A DNA stretch of 64,000 bases from Bacteroidia bacterium. GTDB lineage: Bacteria > Bacteroidota > Bacteroidia > Chitinophagales > Chitinophagaceae. The translations under genes and the position numbers were made by a program. The notes under the pieces were generated by a model that saw only the letters and a list, made by a program, of their open reading frames with translations, searched no databases and was not told the origin of the DNA. This document shows, in pieces, positions 18,640 through 27,245 of the stretch (its first letter is position 1; every line of letters begins with the position of its first letter). Where the stretch lies: NCBI GenBank assembly GCA_030429205.1, contig JAUICZ010000001.1:1168806-1232805 (forward strand), in the 5' to 3' direction.

Positions 18640-18648
18640 ATAATTAGG

Positions 18649-18670
18649 TATTTAGACAAATATCTAAATA
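18649..18670. promoter_or_regulatory. Palindromic operator of the SdpR/SdpI operon
   Basis: TATTTAGA at 18649-18656 and TCTAAATA at 18663-18670 form perfect 8-bp arms around a 6-base spacer, 10 bases before the SdpR-like start codon. ArsR-family repressors bind such AT-rich dyads over their own promoters, so autorepression is expected. Confidence 0.6.
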
Positions 18671-18696
18671 AATAAATTTTCTACCAAAATGTTAAC

Positions 18697-18728
18697 AAAA
18701 ACGGGGTAGCATTTGCTACCCCGTTTTT
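18697..18728 (-). terminator. Rho-independent terminator of fbp
   Basis: A 15-bp perfect stem with A-run and T-run arms and a GC-rich core (CGGGGTAGC pairing with GCTACCCCG) encloses a 2-base loop. It lies 22 bases after the fbp stop. The symmetrical A/T arms could make it work in both directions. Confidence 0.85.
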
Positions 18729-18750
18729 AAAAAAAGTATAGTTGTATTTA

Positions 18751-19758
18751 TTACTTAACAAACTCAAGAGCCTTTTCTACCATGTTTTTTGAACCTATGT
18801 AGATAGGTACACGTTGGTGTAGTTCCGTAGGTGTTACATCCAATATTCTTTCAGTACCTGTAGAACCAATACCGCCGGCAGCTTCCATCAAAAAGCTCAT
18901 AGGGTTACACTCGTATTGTAAACGTAACTTACCGTTAGCATTTTTCTTATCAGCAGGGTATATGAAAATACCTCCTTTAATTAATGTGCGGTGCATATCT
19001 GCCACCATAGAGCCAATGTAGCGGTGAGAGTATGGGCGCCCTTCCTCTTTATTGTCTTCCATGCAGTAGTCCAAGAAAGATTTCATACCGTCGTGAAACT
19101 TGCAACTGTTACCCTGGTTGATGCTGTATATCTTACCTTGCTCAGCACATTTCATATCAGGATGAGAAAGGCAGAACTCTCCGATAGAAGGCTCAAGCGT
19201 GAAGCCGTTTACGCCTAGCTTGGTAGCATATACCATCATAGTACTAGAACCATAAATGACATACCCTGCAGCCATTAGCTTATTACCCGGCTGTAAAAAG
19301 TCTTCTTCTGTACAAACTGTTCCTAATGGAGTAACACGTTTGTATATAGAGAATATGGTACCGATTGATGCATTTACATCGATGTTAGACGAACCATCTA
19401 ATGGATCGAATAATACAACGTATTTAGAGTTCTTAGAATATTCATCATCGAAAGCAACAAAGTCGTCATTTTCTTCAGAGGCGATACCTGCACAGTCGGC
19501 ACTACCTTTTAATACACTGATCAAAGCATCATCAGCAAATATATCCAGCTTCATTTGCTCTTCGCCTTGTACATTGGTATTACCATGTTTGCCCAGTATA
19601 TCTACAAGGCCTGCTTTTAGCACTTGTTTGTTGATGATCTTACACGCTAAACCTATATCCCTTAAAATAGCAGACAGGTTTCCTGTAGCATTTGGGAACT
19701 TTCTGGTTTCCTGAATAGTAAATTCGTCCAGCGTCATTAAGTTTCTTTTCGGATTCAT
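18751..19758 (-). CDS. fbp: Fructose-1,6-bisphosphatase, class I
   Basis: 335 residues, normal for class I. It removes the 1-phosphate from fructose 1,6-bisphosphate in gluconeogenesis, the reverse of the pfkA step encoded 12 kb away. The metal-binding signature FDPLDGSSNIDVNASIGTIF (20 residues) is intact, as are the upstream SEEN glutamates and the C-terminal substrate segment KLRLQYECNPMSFLMEAAGG. An N-terminal extension is absent. Its own terminator follows and a TAGCTTTG -7-like element lies upstream on the minus strand at 19779-19786. Confidence 0.96.
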   Translation of the reverse strand: MNPKRNLMTLDEFTIQETRKFPNATGNLSAILRDIGLACKIINKQVLKAGLVDILGKHGNTNVQGEEQMKLDIFADDALISVLKGSADCAGIASEENDDFVAFDDEYSKNSKYVVLFDPLDGSSNIDVNASIGTIFSIYKRVTPLGTVCTEEDFLQPGNKLMAAGYVIYGSSTMMVYATKLGVNGFTLEPSIGEFCLSHPDMKCAEQGKIYSINQGNSCKFHDGMKSFLDYCMEDNKEEGRPYSHRYIGSMVADMHRTLIKGGIFIYPADKKNANGKLRLQYECNPMSFLMEAAGGIGSTGTERILDVTPTELHQRVPIYIGSKNMVEKALEFVK

Positions 19759-19846
19759 ATTCTTAATTTAATATCCCGCAAAGCTAATAAACGCAGACTG
19801 ATATTTTTTTAAGTAAAATAAAAACTACCTTGGGGACAGCAAAAGG

Positions 19847-19877
19847 TTTACAAATCCAACAATAGAATGTAAATTTG
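19847..19877 (+). promoter_or_regulatory. Bacteroidota-type promoter for corA
   Basis: TTTA at 19847-19850, 19 bases, then TAAATTTG at 19870-19877, which fits TAnnTTTG. The corA ATG lies 26 bases further on. Confidence 0.55.
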
Positions 19878-19902
19878 ACAGGCTTTAGGGAAATAGTCAG
19901 GA

Positions 19903-20847
19903 ATGGTTCAATACTTTAAAAATATAAACAGGCAAACGCAAGAGATCACAGGTCCGGAAGGGGCAAACTGGATCAATGTAACGCCACCATTTCAGGAAAA
20001 TGAGATCAACAATCTGTCTACAGCGCTGAGTATTCCACGCGACCTTTTAACGGATACACTTGATATTGAAGAACGTGCTCGTTACGAGGCAGAAGATGGT
20101 GTAAGGCTTGTGATCTTAAAAACACCGGTAGAGAATAAGTCGCTGAATGAGAGCGATGCCGACTATGTTACCATCCCTATATCCATCATCATTACAGAAC
20201 GTAATCAGGTAGTTACAGTTAACTCTTTCGAGAACGTAGCCATTCGCAGGTTTCTGAACACATTTGCCAAGCGTCATCCGGAACGCCCGAATATGATGGT
20301 GTTGAAGATATTTGAGAAGGTAGTCATGGACTTTATTGAAGTGTTGAAAGAGATCAACCACCGTCGTAATATCCTGGAGCAAAAACTGTACGACTCGAAC
20401 CGTAACGAAGAGCTGCTTTATTTGATGCGTGTACAAAAGAGCTTGGTGTATTTTGTTACCGCACTACGTAGTAATGAGCTGCTGTTGATGAAGATGGAGC
20501 GTACTAACTTTTTAAATTGTGATGATGAAGAGCGTGAGTTTTTGAGTGATCTGATCATTGAATTCTCTCAGGCACTTGAAATGGCGAACACCTATACCAA
20601 CATCCTAAGTAGTACTATGGATGCTTTTGCGAGCATCATTAACAATAATATGAACATGGTGATGAAACGTTTAACGAGTATCACCATCCTTATATCTTTA
20701 CCTACATTAATTGCCAGCTTCTATGGTATGAACGTGCCGATACCGTATGCCCATAGCGGTATTTATAGCTTTGCAATACCGGTTACTTTATCCATTATAG
20801 TATCTGTGGTGATGACTATGTATTTCAGTAAAAAACGTTGGTTCTAA
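19903..20847 (+). CDS. corA: CorA-family magnesium/divalent cation transporter
   Basis: 314 residues. The hallmark YGMN motif (FYGMNVPIPY near residue 276) closes the first of two C-terminal membrane helices; a long, charged N-terminal cytoplasmic domain and helical stalk precede it. CorA pentamers let Mg2+ (also Co2+ or Ni2+) into the cell, gated by cytoplasmic Mg2+. The NUDIX gene starts at the base after its stop, so the two are probably co-transcribed. Confidence 0.93.
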   Translation: MVQYFKNINRQTQEITGPEGANWINVTPPFQENEINNLSTALSIPRDLLTDTLDIEERARYEAEDGVRLVILKTPVENKSLNESDADYVTIPISIIITERNQVVTVNSFENVAIRRFLNTFAKRHPERPNMMVLKIFEKVVMDFIEVLKEINHRRNILEQKLYDSNRNEELLYLMRVQKSLVYFVTALRSNELLLMKMERTNFLNCDDEEREFLSDLIIEFSQALEMANTYTNILSSTMDAFASIINNNMNMVMKRLTSITILISLPTLIASFYGMNVPIPYAHSGIYSFAIPVTLSIIVSVVMTMYFSKKRWF

Positions 20848-21264
20848 ATGGCTGGCCGCTTTAACATCCGTGTTTATGGTATATGGATAGAAGAGCAGCG
20901 AGTATTGGTGAGTGAAGAACTGATCAATGGTAACGCCGTTGTTAAATTTGTTGGTGGAGGATTGCATTTTGGAGAAGGACTTATAGATTGCCTGAAAAGA
21001 GAATGGCTGGAAGAGTTGGATATGGACATAGAGGTCTTATCCCATTTTTATACAACGGACTTTTACCAGCCTTCTGCATTTGATGATTCGCAGGTAATAA
21101 GTATATACTATAAAGTGCAACCGAAGAACGCCGGTGAATACATCTTCAATAAAAATGAGCATGAGCGCAGTTACTGGCAGCACATCAGCGAAATCACAGC
21201 GGATACTTTTACATTGCCAATAGATAAGTTGGTAGGTAAAATGCTTTTGGAGCATGACAAGTAA
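20848..21264 (+). CDS. NUDIX hydrolase
   Basis: 138 residues. The NUDIX box is complete near residues 36-57: GGLHFGEGLIDCLKREWLEE in its first part, followed by LDMDI, with the REWLEE glutamates that bind Mg2+. Members cleave nucleoside diphosphate-X compounds such as oxidised nucleotides or NDP-sugars. The ATG touches the corA stop. Substrate is unknown; a Mg2+-dependent enzyme beside a Mg2+ channel may be chance. Confidence 0.88.
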   Translation: MAGRFNIRVYGIWIEEQRVLVSEELINGNAVVKFVGGGLHFGEGLIDCLKREWLEELDMDIEVLSHFYTTDFYQPSAFDDSQVISIYYKVQPKNAGEYIFNKNEHERSYWQHISEITADTFTLPIDKLVGKMLLEHDK

Positions 21265-21353
21265 ATGACATTCGTAAGACAATTTTGTTGAATTCAAAAT
21301 TCCTCCGAAAACTCATTAAGTGTAAATTTAATGTATTCGTTAACCTAAATTTT

Positions 21354-22277
21354 ATGCTTATGAAGCTAAAACTTTTACTCTTAACCTTTTTGACCTTTAC
21401 ATTCAGTCTTACCTATGCACAAACAGCTATTAAACAGTATTTTGATGGTGACGACACATTAGGGGGGCCTGCGATAATAATTAGTATCGATACATCCGGT
21501 GATAATATCTGGCAGGTGGGGCCACCTCAGAAAACAGTATTTGATACTCCGGCTACAGCACCTAATGTAATAGTGACGGATACGATTAATACTTATCCTA
21601 AGAACAATACATCTTCTTTTTCCTTCGGTGTGAATTTGCAGCAAGGCATCACATGGGGAATTATCGCGATAAGATGGAAGCAAAAACTTGATATGGATAC
21701 AGCTATGGATGGCGGTATAGTTGAGTATTCACTCGATTCCGGCCAAACATGGGTGAATATCCTGACAGACACCAATGTGTATAATTTATATGGTTTTGAT
21801 ACGGCAAATGTGAAGAAGTTGCCTGATAGTACATTAGCCTTTACAGGAACAGATACCTTATGGAGAGATATCTGGTTATGCTATGGACATTCATATCTTC
21901 AAAACTACGACAGCATTGTGGTGCGTTATACTTTCAGATCAGACTCTTCTGATAATTCAAAGGATGGATGGATGATTGATAACATGCTTTTTGAAGAAAC
22001 ATACTTTCATACTGTAGGTACTGTTGCCCCAGCAGGTAAGTTTCTTGTTTACCCAACGCTTACAACCAGTACCGTGAAAATTGATGTGACAGGAGAGGCT
22101 GAAGGTATTGACAATATCGTTGTTACAGACCTGCAAGGCAAAGTTCAGAGGCGTTATAATAACATTAATGATGTAAGGACGCAGATTGATATGAATAGCC
22201 TACCCAATGGTAATTATTATATAGGCATTCATACAAAAGAAAAAATAGAAATTCATAAAGTTATTGTTGCTCATTAG
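21354..22277 (+). CDS. Secreted protein with T9SS type A C-terminal sorting region
   Basis: About 308 residues from ATG 21354 (or 21360). The signal peptide LLLLTFLTFTFSLTYAQ is followed by a beta-rich body with repeated aspartate/serine stretches (DSGQTWVNILTDT). The final ~85 residues match the type A sorting domain (VYPTLTTSTVKIDV, VVTDLQGKVQRRYN, LPNGNYYIGI), which directs export through the type IX system and anchoring or release at the cell surface. The usual YPNP reads YPTL here. Function of the body is unknown; a jelly-roll/adhesion or hydrolase-binding role is possible. It heads a same-strand run with the peroxidase and DoxX-like genes. Confidence 0.82.
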   Translation: MLMKLKLLLLTFLTFTFSLTYAQTAIKQYFDGDDTLGGPAIIISIDTSGDNIWQVGPPQKTVFDTPATAPNVIVTDTINTYPKNNTSSFSFGVNLQQGITWGIIAIRWKQKLDMDTAMDGGIVEYSLDSGQTWVNILTDTNVYNLYGFDTANVKKLPDSTLAFTGTDTLWRDIWLCYGHSYLQNYDSIVVRYTFRSDSSDNSKDGWMIDNMLFEETYFHTVGTVAPAGKFLVYPTLTTSTVKIDVTGEAEGIDNIVVTDLQGKVQRRYNNINDVRTQIDMNSLPNGNYYIGIHTKEKIEIHKVIVAH

Positions 22278-22279
22278 GT

Positions 22280-23341
22280 TTGCGCACAAAGTATAGCATA
22301 TCGTTACTGTTACTGCTTATAATATTCGGATTTAATATTGATGGCGGGAAAGAATTATACTCTTTCCCGCATCTTCATTTGTTCAAAGAAATGCCAATAG
22401 CTGCAGATAACCCTGTTACCGTAGCGGGTGTAGATCTGGGCCGGCATTTGTTTTACGACCCCATCTTGAGTAAAGACAGTAGTATCTCCTGTAGTAGTTG
22501 CCACCTGCAAAAAAATGCTTTCAGCGATGCCCCTAACAGGTTTAGTAAGGGCTTGTATGGCGAAGTAATGAAACGCAATACAATGCCTTTATTCAATTTG
22601 GCATGGTATCCATCTCTTTTTTGGGACGGAAGAGGTGGCAGTATAGAGCAACAAGTGTTTCATCCTGTACGTACAAAAAATGAGATGGACTTGAACTGGG
22701 ATGTGGCAGTAGAACGAATCAGGAAAAACAAATCTTACAGAGAGAAATTTAAAAAAGCATTTGGTAACAGGAGGATTGACAGTGTACTGATAGCAAAAGC
22801 AATAGCCCAGTTTGAAAGAACATTATTGTCGTACAATTCAAAATACGATAGTGTGCTCAGGAAAGAGGCATATTTTTCTAAGGCAGAACTTAAAGGTTTT
22901 GAGTTGATGAATGATATGAGTATGGCAGATTGTTTGCATTGCCATTCAACAGATGCAGACCCTATGGCTACTTCATTCGGGTTTAGTAATAATGGGCTGG
23001 ATAACGCAAAAAAAATAACAGACTATGCCGATGGAGGAAGGGGAATAATTACCGGTAAAGCAGAAGATTATGGTAAGTTCAGGATACCATCATTAAGAAA
23101 TATTGCAGCTACAGCACCATATATGCACGACGGACGTTTTAAAACACTGAAAGAAGTATTAGATTTTTATAGCGAAGGTGTACATGCCAGTGTTAACGTA
23201 GATTCAAAGATGGGCTTTGCACATAGGGGTGGTGTGCATTTAACTGAAGATGAAAAGTACTTGATCATTACGTTTTTGAATACACTTACAGACTCAGTAT
23301 TTCTGAATAATCCTAAGCACAGTAATCCATTTATATACTAA
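22280..23341 (+). CDS. Di-haem cytochrome c peroxidase (MauG/CcpA family)
   Basis: 353 residues from a TTG three bases after the previous stop, with a signal peptide (SISLLLLLIIFGF). Two c-type haem sites, CSSCH near residues 71-75 and CLHCH near 217-221, and the family pattern LFYDPILSKDSSISC and GRFKTLKEVLDFYSEG define the family. These periplasmic enzymes reduce H2O2 using electrons from c-type cytochromes, or carry out MauG-type radical chemistry. The close upstream cargo gene and downstream DoxX-like gene suggest a shared oxidative-stress or electron-transfer job, by context only. Confidence 0.9.
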   Translation: MRTKYSISLLLLLIIFGFNIDGGKELYSFPHLHLFKEMPIAADNPVTVAGVDLGRHLFYDPILSKDSSISCSSCHLQKNAFSDAPNRFSKGLYGEVMKRNTMPLFNLAWYPSLFWDGRGGSIEQQVFHPVRTKNEMDLNWDVAVERIRKNKSYREKFKKAFGNRRIDSVLIAKAIAQFERTLLSYNSKYDSVLRKEAYFSKAELKGFELMNDMSMADCLHCHSTDADPMATSFGFSNNGLDNAKKITDYADGGRGIITGKAEDYGKFRIPSLRNIAATAPYMHDGRFKTLKEVLDFYSEGVHASVNVDSKMGFAHRGGVHLTEDEKYLIITFLNTLTDSVFLNNPKHSNPFIY

Positions 23342-23380
23342 ATTTAATACTCATGCGTTATTAGGATATACCCCACATTC

Positions 23381-24619
23381 TTGGATAAACAATTAAATAT
23401 ACCCATACATAAAAGCGTATTAACGAGGCATTTTTTTCGTTACTGGGGCATATATTTTCTCACTTATTTTATTTTAGGAAGGTTTAGTAGCCCATGGAAA
23501 CTGCCTGCGGAAGCCTTAGGACGGTGGTGGGGCGTTTGCGAAGAGATATCAATCATGCCTAACGGTAGTGGCGACACAACATTTAATTATTTGCAAATAC
23601 CGTTGTTGCTGTTTACTGCATTGATAATAACTTCTATTGTTATAAGTGTAGATAGGAAGAACACTGCTTACAACCAAATACTCTATTGGCTTTGGACGAT
23701 CACCAGATATTGTTTAGCATTCTATCTGCTGTTGTATGGTTTAGGCAAAGTAAACAAACTGCAATTCCCAGATGCACCTATGTATCGGTTATTAGAAAGG
23801 GTTGGGGATATGTCTCCAATGGGGTTAGCATGGACCTACATGGGATATTCAAAAGGGTTTAACATAGTAGTAGGACTGGCAGAAGTGGTACCGGGTATTT
23901 TGCTGCTTTTTAGAAGAACAACGCTATTGGGCGCATTGCTCGCAATGGTTGTTATGGGCAATGTGGTGGCTATTAATTTTTGTTTTGATATACCTGTAAA
24001 ACTGTTTTCCACTCATCTGTTTTTAGCGGCAGTATATATAGCCGCGCCTTTTGCACAAAGATTAATGCAAGTGTTGTTAGGGTATAAAAACATAGCAGAG
24101 CTAAAGCAGTTTGCTTTAAAAATCAATGATACCGGGCCTAAAATTGCTATCATGAGCGTAAAAATTGTGATTTCCCTGTTGTTGTTGGTGATGAGTGTGA
24201 ATATGCTGAAAAGAGATAGCTCTTTTGCAAATGCAGAAGAAAACGTTCCCTTGTACGGACTGTATGAAGCAAAAACGTTCATTTATAAAGGAGATACACT
24301 GCCGCCTTTAATTACAGATACATTCAGATGGCGATATTTAATGTTGGAGTATAAAGAGCGGGCAACCGTAAAGACTATGAATGATAGTTTGCACTATTAT
24401 AAAATCAGGGTAGGGAGTATTACAAAGGGTATTACAATGACAGATAGAAGGCAAGAAAAGTCTTACTGGCATTACTCCTATACGCCCGATAGTCTTTTAG
24501 TATTTAAGGGGGTATATGATGATAGTGTAGAGGTATACCTAAAAAAGATTCCGATAAGTAGTTTTAGGTTGAAGAGTAGAGGCTTTCACTGGGTGAATGA
24601 ATACCCGTATAACAGGTAA
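23381..24619 (+). CDS. DoxX-like integral membrane protein with soluble C-terminal domain
   Basis: 412 residues from a TTG. About eight hydrophobic segments occupy residues 15-290 and include the DoxX-like pattern YCLAFYLLLYGLGKVNK and GLAEVVPGILLLFRRT. The last ~120 residues are soluble and beta-rich and end in RGFHWVNEYPYNR. DoxX-type proteins are implicated in electron transfer or redox balance at the membrane. Position after a cytochrome c peroxidase gene supports a redox role. The C-terminal domain is not otherwise recognised. Confidence 0.78.
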   Translation: MDKQLNIPIHKSVLTRHFFRYWGIYFLTYFILGRFSSPWKLPAEALGRWWGVCEEISIMPNGSGDTTFNYLQIPLLLFTALIITSIVISVDRKNTAYNQILYWLWTITRYCLAFYLLLYGLGKVNKLQFPDAPMYRLLERVGDMSPMGLAWTYMGYSKGFNIVVGLAEVVPGILLLFRRTTLLGALLAMVVMGNVVAINFCFDIPVKLFSTHLFLAAVYIAAPFAQRLMQVLLGYKNIAELKQFALKINDTGPKIAIMSVKIVISLLLLVMSVNMLKRDSSFANAEENVPLYGLYEAKTFIYKGDTLPPLITDTFRWRYLMLEYKERATVKTMNDSLHYYKIRVGSITKGITMTDRRQEKSYWHYSYTPDSLLVFKGVYDDSVEVYLKKIPISSFRLKSRGFHWVNEYPYNR

Positions 24620-24636
24620 ATTAGTACTATTGCATA

Positions 24637-24756
24637 GTGAAAAAGTGGTTTTGGGCATACGCAAAGTTTACCCGCACAGAGCGTTACGGTATATTAACTG
24701 TTGCAGTATTGCTTTTTATCGTCATAATTCTTAAGTTGTTAGTTCATTATTATTGA
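24637..24756 (+). pseudogene. Stub resembling the N-terminus of a helix-hairpin-helix (ComEA-like) protein
   Basis: A 39-residue frame from GTG 24637: MKKWFWAYAKFTRTERYGIL then a single hydrophobic helix and a stop. The opening (W..YFTRxERxGIL plus one membrane helix) is what Bacteroidota helix-hairpin-helix DNA-binding proteins show before their HhH repeats. Here nothing follows in any frame before the next gene. Either it is the remnant of such a gene cut short, or a true small membrane protein. The resemblance is by eye. Confidence 0.45.
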
Positions 24757-24843
24757 CCCCTGCAGAAACAATTCCATCGCACTTAAATATGGTTGAAAGC
24801 CAAAAAGTTCGTAAAATTGCGCAGATTTTGTTTTAAATAGATC

Positions 24844-25986
24844 ATGGATTTTAAATACACTGACACCCAGCTGCAAATCGCTGATATGGTTCGCGACTTT
24901 GCAGACAAGCACATTCGCCCGGATATGATGAAATGGGACGAAGAGCAATTTTTTCCTGTAGACCTTTTCCATAAGATGGGTGAACTAGGCCTGATGGGCG
25001 TATTAGTTCCTACTGAATATGGGGGCTCAGGGCTTGGATACTTTGAGTATGTTACTGTTGTGAGCGAGGTGGCTAAAGTTTGTAGCTCTATAGGGCTATC
25101 AACTGCAGCACACAACTCTTTATGCACAGGCCATATATTATACTTTGGTAACGACGAGCAGAAGAAAAAATATCTTCCTAAGCTGGCTAGTGGCGAATGG
25201 ATAGGCGCGTGGGGATTAACAGAAGCCAATACAGGAAGTGATGCCGGCAATATGCGTTGTACAGCTACTAAAGATGGCGACGATTGGATATTAAACGGTA
25301 CTAAAAACTGGATCACACACGGTAAAAGTGGTAATGTAGCAGTAGTTCTTGCTCGTACAGGTGAACCTCGTGCTAAAAGAAACGTTACTGCTTTTATAGT
25401 AGAACATGGCACACCGGGCTTTACTGCGGGTAAAAAAGAAAATAAATTAGGTATGCGTGCTTCGGAGACTACAGAGCTTGTTTTCGATAACTGCCGTATA
25501 TCAGATAGCCAACGTATGGGCGAGGTAGGTGATGGTTTTCCGCAGGCAATGAAAGTGCTGGACGGTGGACGTATCTCTATTGCGGCTTTGGCGTTAGGTA
25601 TAGCAAAAGGTGCTTATGAGGCTGCGCTTAAATACTCAAAAGAGCGTGAGCAGTTTGATCAACCAATTTCAAACTTCCAGGCTATAGCGTTTAAGCTGGC
25701 AGATATGCATGCTAAGATAGAAGCGGCAGAAGCGTTGATATATCAGGCAGCAGATTTGAAGAATCGTGGTGAGAAGATGACTAAAGAGTCTGCAATGGCT
25801 AAGTACTATGCTTCTGAGATATGTGTAGAAATAGCAACAGATGCGGTACAGATATTCGGTGGTTATGGTTATACGAAAGATTTCCCTGTAGAGAAATTCT
25901 ACAGAGATAGTAAACTGTGTACCATTGGTGAGGGAACATCCGAAATACAAAAACTGGTCATATCCAGAGATATATTGAAATCATAA
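24844..25986 (+). CDS. Acyl-CoA dehydrogenase
   Basis: 380 residues, normal for short-chain acyl-CoA dehydrogenases. FAD- and substrate-binding signatures are present: GAWGLTEANTGSDAGNMRCT and, near the C-terminus, QIFGGYGYTKDFPVEKFYRD. The catalytic base is the Glu in TIGEGTSEIQ, the position used by short/medium-chain enzymes. It oxidises acyl-CoA to enoyl-CoA in the cytoplasm, passing electrons to ETF; chain length cannot be read from sequence alone. A strong terminator follows at once. Confidence 0.94.
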   Translation: MDFKYTDTQLQIADMVRDFADKHIRPDMMKWDEEQFFPVDLFHKMGELGLMGVLVPTEYGGSGLGYFEYVTVVSEVAKVCSSIGLSTAAHNSLCTGHILYFGNDEQKKKYLPKLASGEWIGAWGLTEANTGSDAGNMRCTATKDGDDWILNGTKNWITHGKSGNVAVVLARTGEPRAKRNVTAFIVEHGTPGFTAGKKENKLGMRASETTELVFDNCRISDSQRMGEVGDGFPQAMKVLDGGRISIAALALGIAKGAYEAALKYSKEREQFDQPISNFQAIAFKLADMHAKIEAAEALIYQAADLKNRGEKMTKESAMAKYYASEICVEIATDAVQIFGGYGYTKDFPVEKFYRDSKLCTIGEGTSEIQKLVISRDILKS

Positions 25987-26018
25987 TAAAAGAGCCGCTC
26001 ATTGAGCGGCTCTTTTAT
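25986..26018. terminator. Bidirectional terminator between the acyl-CoA dehydrogenase and the lipocalin array
   Basis: A 16-bp perfect stem (AAAAGAGCCGCTCA against TGAGCGGCTCTTTT, extended by AT) with A- and T-runs on both sides serves two convergent genes. Confidence 0.9.
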
Positions 26019-26528
26019 TTAAGGTATTTTTTTCATAACAAATCTCTGCCTGTAGGTAGTTGTATCCGTATTTAAAATTTCAACATAATCGCCTTCTATT
26101 GTCAGGTTGGTATTTGATAGTGAAACGATGTCGTTAGTTGCGGTGTATGTATAAGGTCCGTTTGAGCCAACTCGCTCTTGCGTTATTTTAAACTGCATGT
26201 CTCCGGCCATACTCCATTTGAAACTGTCTGTAATTTCTTTTGGCTCTCCGGTGTCAATATCATTGAACTTTGTAGTTGTGGCTCCATTGCCATTACTTAA
26301 GAAGTGTAATATTAATTGATCATCACTATTAGGGTCGGGGCGAGTTTCTTCATGTTGTTCAAACAGTCCATTTTTGTTGGAGTCAAGAATAGTATACTCT
26401 GTATCCCATTTACCAATTAGCAACTCTTTGTTAGTAAGAGGGGTTGGTTCTGCATCATCTTTTGTTTCATCTTTATTGCAGGATAACCACAATAGCGTAA
26501 TAAGTATTATAGGAATTAGTTTTTTCAT
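26019..26528 (-). CDS. Lipocalin-like lipoprotein, intact copy 4 of a tandem array
   Basis: 169 residues. The lipoprotein signal has lipobox LWLSC. The body begins LLIGKWDTEYTILDSNKNGL, a lipocalin-like first strand that runs straight into an EF-hand-like loop (D.N.NG.....E). It has KWSM in the middle and ends YRQRFVMKKI. Such proteins are cell-envelope lipoproteins with a small beta-barrel thought to bind small molecules. It is the last of four tandem paralogues on this strand and follows a decayed copy with no spacer (TAA directly before ATG). Ligand unknown. Confidence 0.8.
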   Translation of the reverse strand: MKKLIPIILITLLWLSCNKDETKDDAEPTPLTNKELLIGKWDTEYTILDSNKNGLFEQHEETRPDPNSDDQLILHFLSNGNGATTTKFNDIDTGEPKEITDSFKWSMAGDMQFKITQERVGSNGPYTYTATNDIVSLSNTNLTIEGDYVEILNTDTTTYRQRFVMKKIP

Positions 26529-26746
26529 TTATCTTTTTTTATTTCTTTCAAAAGCTACCCGTTCAATATAGGTTTCATTTGTCCCGAAAGTGGTATCAGC
26601 ATATCTTGCTTTGATAAGTAGTGTATATGCAATTAAGGTTTTAATCGTAGCCTCTGACGTGTCATACTCAGTTACTGAGTCTTTACCATTAAAATAGGGT
26701 ACCTATCTATCATGGTGAGTTTATTATTTTTTGGGATAGACCATTC
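26529..26746 (-). pseudogene. 5'-truncated, frameshifted lipocalin-like copy 3
   Basis: On the minus strand this stretch encodes EWSIPKNNKLTMIDRY, then after a one-base deletion near 26703 continues YFNGKDSVTEYDTSEATIKT and ends GTNETYIERVAFERNKKR before TAA at 26529-26531. It aligns closely with the C-terminal half of the intact copy at 27246-27764 (FNWSLSNNNTLKIIESY, YFNGTDSVTQYDTSESIIKT, GTNETFIEWSGLERVK). The signal peptide and first half are missing. It begins right after the stop of copy 2, as expected after deletion by recombination between tandem repeats. Confidence 0.8.
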
Positions 26747-26753
26747 CCTTTTG

Positions 26754-27236
26754 TTACGATCTTGCCATTACATAGTATGCAGTAAATGTTTCGTTATTGT
26801 AATTAGTGTCATCATATTCAATAATAAATTGAGTGTTATTCAATGTGGTTATACGCCCAACAATTTTCGCAGGGCTAACGTATATACCTTCCAGGTCATC
26901 TAATACTATTTCTGTATCATTGTTTTGCAAACTTCAGGTAAAGTCTACTTCAAAATTAGAAGAAGGGTCGGTATCATCAACAAACTTATATGTGGCTTTG
27001 CCACCGGTTTTGAAAATCATATAAGTTCTGGATCCGGAAATAGTGTAGTCCCTTTCATCGGCATCTAACTTCCCGTTTTTATTGGCATCAACCCCCTCAT
27101 AAGATATCAGCCATTCTCCTGGAACTTCTGTATTTGTATTATTTGTAGGTGTTACTTCGTCTTTGCTTGTGTCTTTATTGCACGATAACCATACAATAGA
27201 AATGAGTACAACTAATAAATACTTGCTCAAATTCAT
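26754..27236 (-). pseudogene. Lipocalin-like lipoprotein copy 2, interrupted by an in-frame TGA
   Basis: The frame starts with a lipoprotein signal (lipobox VWLSC) and the EF-hand-like DANKNGKLDADE. It meets TGA at 26934-26936, and then stays open for 60 more codons (SLQNNDTEIVLDDLEGIYVS ... FTAYYVMARS) to TAA at 26754. The intact copies have Trp at the TGA position (FKWS, FNWS), so the change is TGG to TGA. The total length of 160 codons agrees with the 169- and 172-residue siblings. Read-through is possible in principle but nothing suggests it; a truncated 100-residue product lacks half of the barrel. Confidence 0.85.
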
Positions 27237-27245
27237 AATTGTTTT

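Noticed and set aside
26934-26936. UGA as a selenocysteine codon in lipocalin-like copy 2
   Set aside because: The siblings have Trp at this place, no SECIS-like stem is evident right after the codon and a Cys is not expected, so a nonsense change is simpler.
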